Of a stretch of DNA of 64,000 nt, positions 58,624 to 64,000 are shown piece after piece. Origin of the DNA: Halichoerus grypus (taxonomy: Eukaryota; Chordata; Mammalia; Carnivora; Phocidae); NCBI RefSeq assembly GCF_964656455.1, contig NC_135718.1:125155093-125219092 (forward strand), written 5' to 3'. The stretch's first letter is position 1; the number at the start of each line of letters is the position of its first letter. Below the pieces are notes generated by a model. The model had not been told where the DNA came from. It did not search any database and saw only the letters and a list, made by a program, of their open reading frames with translations. The translations under genes were made by a program, and so were the position numbers.

Positions 58624-59042
58624 TACTTTCTTATCAACTTGATGGAGAAGTAGGGAAACCCTACACTTTTTTTTTTTCTTTTAAAAGATACATACAACAT
58701 TCTTACTGACTGGCTAAGTAACATCCATGTTTAGATTTTTGTTAAAAGCAGCTATTGAGTAAACTCAGGAAAGTATCCAATTTACGTGAAACTATGACCT
58801 CTGCATTATACTGTCTAATAAAGCATCGCCCCCTCAGCATGGCAGAAACCTCAGAAGTCCATCTCAAAACCTGTGTGGGTAGCTCTGGGCACCAGAGTGC
58901 CCAGCCCAATTCTATAGACACTAGGGCTTGCCACAGTAATGGAATGCCGTAGGAAAACATCACCGTCGGTGCCTCTCAGACTCTCGAATTCTTTGCCTCC
59001 CTTTTCGTTTCACCGTTTCTGCTTCAGAGCAGCTGACTCCTG
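58623..59042. other. Unassigned sequence
   Basis: 58742-58963 is open on both strands for 65-73 codons with no domain. Confidence 0.3.
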
Positions 59043-59272
59043 CTAATAGTAATAGCTAATACTTTTCAAGGTCTTATTATATGCTAGGCACCACTCTGTG
59101 TTTTCTATATATCCTTTATTTAAATTCACCACAGCCTCATGAGGTTAGTTTTAAAAGCACTTGTAGCTTAGAAGTGAGGAAACCAAAGCAGAGTGTGAAG
59201 GAACTTGCTCAAGCTCTCATCACTGGAATTCAAATCTGATATTCTAATTCGAAAGACTGACATTTAACCAGT
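59043..59272 (-). mobile_element. MIR SINE, nearly full length
   Basis: 'aatagctaatacttttcaag', 'tattatatgctaggcaccac', 'cagcctcatgaggttagttt', 'gaagtgaggaaaccaaagca' and 'gaattcaaatctgatattct' is a MIR on the minus strand. Confidence 0.78.
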
Positions 59273-61389
59273 ATGTGCATGTGGGAACAGTCCTGTTCCT
59301 CCTGAGCCCTACCACATGCTTCATGTTTTCTGAGTTACTTCTTGCTAAGGATAATAGTTTTGTTTTTTATAGGACTTCATACTTTGATATTTTCCCTAGG
59401 CATCACATCACAAAAATAGGCATTAAAACTCTTGCTATATAACTCATTCCATCCAAGCCTTTCCTTGACTGTATAGCTAATCTGAGAAACCAATATGAGG
59501 GAAGTTATTAATATTTATAATGGGATAATGTATAATTCCCCTACTTTGCACTTACCCTTTATTACATTTGAAAAGAGCCTTTACCTAAACCAAACACAAA
59601 ATAGCTGTGGAAAATTTAGGCTCCAGGATAAGATTGATAATGAATATAGTGCTGATTTTGCCAATCTCAAATTACACCATCTGAACACACATATCTGCTA
59701 TCTGTGAGGAAGGTCATATCCTAAAAGCACTCAATTTATAAACCATTCAAATTGTATTCTCTAATTGGTCATTATAGGACGTTGTAACTGGGATATTTCC
59801 TGTACCTCAGTGTATCTTCTTGTGTGCAGAGAACTAACACTGCCCCCTCCCTCCCATCCTTCTGGAAAATGATCTTCCCCACACTGTTGATTATAGGCTT
59901 TCCGTTGGAACTGTCATGGACTTACGTGACTGCCTCCTTAGCCACTCAGATGGTGATTGTTGATTGGCCTAGATTGCCTGATTCAGCAAGAGTCCTATCC
60001 TAGGGTTTTCAAATTTGGGTACATTATGAGTCACTCTTAGTGTCATTCTGTTTGCAAAGCTGGGAGAGGTCTGTTTTGGTAGCTATGCCGTCATAACACC
60101 TACTGTGTAGAGAACTTGTGTCTGAAAAAATAAAGCCAATCTGGAAAGAGAATCTGAAATGAGGGAACTGGTAGATTCCGGCATCTTTCAAATGACTGAG
60201 GCCAGCCACACCCTTGTCATCCTACAAGTAGGAAGCAGGATACAGAGCAGGCAGAACAAGACCTGCCCAGGAGAGTCCCCTGCTAGACCCCCTAGATCCA
60301 TCCCTCCCTGAGTTTTATGTGGAGAAAAACTGTAGCCAGAAGCTGAAAGAATTTTCTTTTTATGGGGAAAATTTTGAAACCTCGAGTTATGAGTGTGGGG
60401 GGGTGGGAAAGAGGGGCAGCCACCCCAGTTACTCCTGAGAACCATATGGTATCTGTTTAGCACCAGTTTGTCAAGTCAGAGTCAAGTCATTAGTGGCTTG
60501 GGCAATTGCACCATTGGAAAGGACACCAGAACCTTCATCGTTGATCCTGACAGCAGGGGTCAGAGAGAACGAGAATGTAATTGTTACTGGAATCCTGTGA
60601 AATGTCTCAGGGACTCCCAGAAATAATTCTGTGAAGTTTCAGGATGGAGAGTAATAAGGCGTCAGTGGTGGAAAAGCTCCTTTAGTGACCGTGAACAGCG
60701 TCACGCGAACACGAGTCACTAAAACACACGTGACACGTTAGCTCCCCCCAGAACTAGTCAAACACAGATTAAGCTAGTGCAATTTCATTTTCTATTTTTA
60801 GAAATATTTTTTTCATAAAATGACATAAATCAGGGTTTTAAAAAGGTTAAATTGTATAGAAGGGTTCATGTATACAACAGTATTAACTTCCCCAAGTTTC
60901 ATGTCTCAGAAATCATTTTTTAAAATTTTAGTCTTTCCTATATTTTTAAATAGTATCTTTATGCAATTACTTATTAATGTATCCACCTTTAACATAATTT
61001 ATTGATGGCTTGCTGTGATTCTCCTTAACTCCTTCCTCTCCAACCTTCTAGTATATGGCTTCTCTGTTGGTAATTTTGTGGCTTTAAAAAATATACTGAA
61101 ACTGCTGTTTCTTTTTCCATCATTATTGACAGTATATTGTAACCCCTTACTTCTTCAAATGAAGATACAAATGCCTCCAAACTGCTATTCTCTACCTTTT
61201 CTTATGCTTCCCACATTCTGGCAGGTTTACTGTTACTTTCAAGTCATCAAGGATGGTAACAGTTTGTCTGGGTTTGGAAATTAAGATTGAAAAATGTTAT
61301 TTTTCCTCTCATGTCATGACGGTATTGTTTCCATTCTTTTCTGGTATCCTGTGTTGATAAGAAATTGAGTGCTACATTAATTCTCATGC
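59273..61389. other. Unassigned, with possible decayed repeat at 59860-60330
   Basis: 59860-60330 carries 'gattggcctagattgcctga' and an 'aaataaagccaatctgg' signal, reminiscent of an old LTR that I cannot name. The rest, including the GC-richer 60180-60640 block and a GTCACG-rich patch near 60690-60740, is unassigned. Confidence 0.25.
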
Positions 61390-61394
61390 TCTTT

Positions 61395-62690
61395 AAGACT
61401 TTTTTTTTTTTTTTAGATCAGTTTTAGGTTCAAAGAAAAAATGAGAGGAAGATACAGAGCTATCCCATATACTCCCTGCCCCTACCCATGCATAGCCTGC
61501 CTCATTACCAACATCCCCCACCAGAGTAGAGCATTTGTTAAATTGATGAACCTACATTGATACATCATTATCATCCAAAGTCCATGGTTTACATTACAGT
61601 TCACTCTTGGTATTACACATTCTATGGCTTTGGACAAATGTGTAATGGTATGTATCCATAATTATAATGCAAAGTATTTTCACTGCCCTGAAAATCCTCC
61701 ATGCTCTACCTATTCACCCAGATTGTCTTCTTTCACTTATATGGATTTTAGGCTCCTCTGTGTCTTTTCATGGCTTGATAGCTCATTCATTTTTAGTGCT
61801 GAATAATATTCCATTGTCTGGATTTGCCACAGTTTATTTATTCACTTGCTTACTTGAGGTTGCTTCCAAGTTTTGGCAATTAAAGCTGCTATAATCCATG
61901 TGCAGGTTTTTGTGTGGTATTAAGTTTTTAATTTCTTTGGGTGATACCAAGGAAACTGATTGCTGGATTGTATGGGAAAAATATGTTTAGTTTTGTAAGA
62001 AACTGCCAAACTGTCTTCCAAAGTAGCTGTACCATGTTTCATACCCACCAGCAATGAATAAGAGTTCCTGTTGCTCCATGTCCTTGCCAACATTTGGTGT
62101 GTCAGTGTTCTGGAGTTTGGCCACTCTGATAGGTATGAAGTGATATATCATTATTGTTTTAATTTGCATTTCCCTGACGACATGCTGTGGAGCATCTTTT
62201 CATGTGTTTATTTGTCATCCATAAATCTCTTCTGTGAGGCCTATTGTTTAATGTTTGTCTTTTTTCTTATAGTTGATTTTTAAGTTCTTTGTTTATTTTG
62301 GATAACAATTCTTATCAGATATGTTTTTTGCAATTATCTTCTCCTAGTCTGTGGCTTATCTTTACTTGACAGTGAATTTTGCAGAGCAGAAATTTTTAAT
62401 TTTCATGAAATTTTCAATTTTCATGAAGCCCAGCTTTTCAATTCTTTCTTCCATGGATCAAGACTCTGTGTTGTATCTAAAATGTCATTACCAAGCCCAA
62501 GGTCATCTAGATTATCTCCTTTGTTATCTTCTAGGTGTTTAATAATTTTCATTTTACATTTAGGCCTGTGATGCAGTTTAAGTTAATTTTTGTGAAGGGT
62601 GTAAGGTCTGTGTCTGGATTCATTGTTTTGCATGTGAATCTAGTTGTTCCAACACCATTTAAGGTCTGTGCTCAGTCTACTGTATTGAAA
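61395..62690 (-). mobile_element. Old L1, 3' UTR and ORF2 C-terminus
   Basis: After a T-rich edge come 'tttaggttcaaagaaaaaat', 'gctatcccatatactccctg', 'ttagtgctgaataatattcc', 'gtttcatacccaccagcaat', 'tttaatttgcatttccctga' and 'ggattcattgttttgcatgt', the reverse complement of an old L1 3' UTR and ORF2 end. About 1.3 kb, all frames broken. No target duplication found. Confidence 0.88.
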
Positions 62691-63857
62691 TCCTACCCTA
62701 ATTTAAAATATTAAATGTTTTAAGATAGTAGAAAATAATTACCATGCAGGCTTTGTCTCTTTTCAAGGCTTTACCATGATCCTTTTTTGTTTTGTAAATT
62801 GTGAGGTTTAATAATAAGACATGTGAAGGTGCTGGGCCGGTGTGTCTTACAGGCACTTAACAGTTCACTGGAGACCCACAGTCTACCCCAGGCAGAAGAC
62901 ATGCCTCTAGAGAGACATTTCCCAAATTTGTCTACAGAAAATCTATATCTTAGAATGTTAATAAGTGTTTCTTGAGAACATAGAATATGTGATTTTAAAA
63001 AATAAATTACATATTTTAATAGATCCTTTTTAGTCACTTAATTTTTTTATATTTAAGGTGGTTCAAACACATCTTGAAGATTGTTTTGCTGAAAAATAGG
63101 GGTTCAGAATCAACTTATACTTGGGATATATCTCGTATTTTAACAAAGTCTAAATATCTGATAAAATTAATTTATCTCTATTTTTATAGCCAAGATGTAA
63201 AAATACAACAATATGTGCAAAATCATCTTCTCTCATTAATTTATTCTTCTTCTGCTGTGTCCTCATTAAAAGGATCTTATCTGAGGTGCCCAAGTGATTT
63301 CTGGTCTCTTCTTCAGCCGATGCAGCCACAGTTACCTTCCACTGGGACGGGCATTGCTCCTTCAGCATCTTTTCAGGTACCCCTTGTACTCCAGAGCCTC
63401 AAAAATCCACAGAACCTTTCCTATTTGCCCAACATTTTGAAAACACAGTCAAATCCTCATAACAAAGATGCCATGGCAGCTACTGAAAATTTAACTACTA
63501 TTACTAATTACTATAACTAATATTACTTAATATTTATTGAGTAAACATGCTATGCCCAGAGCTCAAGTGAACATGCTTTGCTATGCTATACATAATACCA
63601 GTACATCATTTAGTACAACTTGAATTTAGTCATAGTCCCAGGAGAGAGTTAGTGTTATATATAAAGAAATGGGAAGGAAGAGAAAAATCAGAAAAGAAAA
63701 AATCAGTATCTTTTGATCAGAGTTTACCAGTTATGATCATAAAGCTCAGCTAGGAAAACTCTCCCATCAAGGGGTGAATGATTGACTCCCATCTTTCCCA
63801 CACCTTGAGAGTAAATCCATCCTACATACACACTTTCGGCTCAGAAACTGTAATTGG
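62691..63857. other. Unassigned sequence
   Basis: AT-rich, with no recognised repeat. It holds a 148-codon + frame (63074-63520) without a recognised domain; inside it an acceptor-like pyrimidine run and a donor-like GTAC bracket 60 bases at 63317-63376. Confidence 0.3.
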
Positions 63858-63890
63858 AAAAAACAAAACAAAACGAAACAAAACAAAACA
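63858..63890. repeat. (AAAAC)n microsatellite
   Basis: AAAAC units with one AAACG variant, and no retrotransposon attached. Confidence 0.9.
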
Positions 63891-64000
63891 GTGTTTTCCT
63901 GGAAAAATTTAAAATATCTTTCCCAGTTTTTCTTTTCTCCTTTATATATTTGAACCCCAAACTATCCTTTCACATTTAAATTATGTCCCTGAATTGTTGG
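63891..64000. other. Unassigned end of window
   Basis: Nothing recognised. Confidence 0.3.

Noticed and set aside
58277..58642. 121-codon frame
   Set aside because: It ends in a Val-Cys repeat made by the (GT)24 tract and has no domain.
63074..63520. 148-codon frame as a gene
   Set aside because: AT-rich, no domain and no conservation evidence. Only the internal 60-base segment is offered as a weak exon candidate.

Overview
The window looks like a gene-poor piece of mammalian nuclear DNA (intergenic or deep intronic) from a carnivore. The best clue is twelve copies of the carnivore tRNA-Lys-derived SINE (CAN-SINE/SINEC), with heads of the form GGCGCCTGGGTGGCTCAG and (TAAA)n tails. The SINE body, with a 'CTCCCTGCTCAGCGGGGAGTCTGCTTCTCCCTC' type block, resembles copies known from bears, seals and mustelids (Arctoidea) more than the dog or cat consensus, but I judged that from memory. 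Young L1 3' ends of the carnivore type support the same placement.

I find no protein-coding gene. The open reading frames are short, lie in AT-rich sequence, overlap on both strands and often fall inside repeats; the longest reach about 190 codons. No structural RNA gene, CRISPR array or bacterial feature was seen. The annotation is therefore mainly a map of mobile elements, ancient repeats, simple repeats, local duplications and unassigned stretches.

Layout: 1-2.8 kb is unassigned plus MIR pieces. 2.87-3.84 kb is a three-layer nest (old LTR, MLT2-like LTR, SINE). 4.0-4.75 kb is an unexplained GC- and CpG-richer block. 5.6-8.9 kb has L2, a short L1 end, a rearranged (AT)n hairpin region with a duplicated 108-base segment, an old L1 body and two opposed SINEs. 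10.2-10.7 kb is a DNA transposon with terminal inverted repeats. 12-13.8 kb has L2, an LTR and MIR. 15.4-23.1 kb holds five SINEs, an L2 carrying MER5A and a SINE, pyrimidine tracts, and a hAT element split by an LTR-like insertion. 27-31.1 kb has MIR, an MLT1 LTR split by a SINE, L2 and a young L1. 32-39.6 kb has an LTR, L2 copies, a SINE, an L1 fragment, a MaLR internal region with its LTR, and a duplicated AT-rich segment. 40-51.4 kb has MIRs, an MLT1 LTR, a young L1 with a 19-base target duplication, an older L1 and two SINEs. 53-57.7 kb has an LTR, an unexplained pair of related segments and a long L2. 58.5-64 kb has a (GT)24 tract, MIR, an old L1 and an unassigned end.

Nothing in the window amounts to an undescribed biological system. 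The points most worth checking are the hairpin and duplication at 6.43-7.73 kb, the duplicated segments at 54.7/55.5 kb and 39.3/39.5 kb, and the CpG-richer block at 4.0-4.75 kb.
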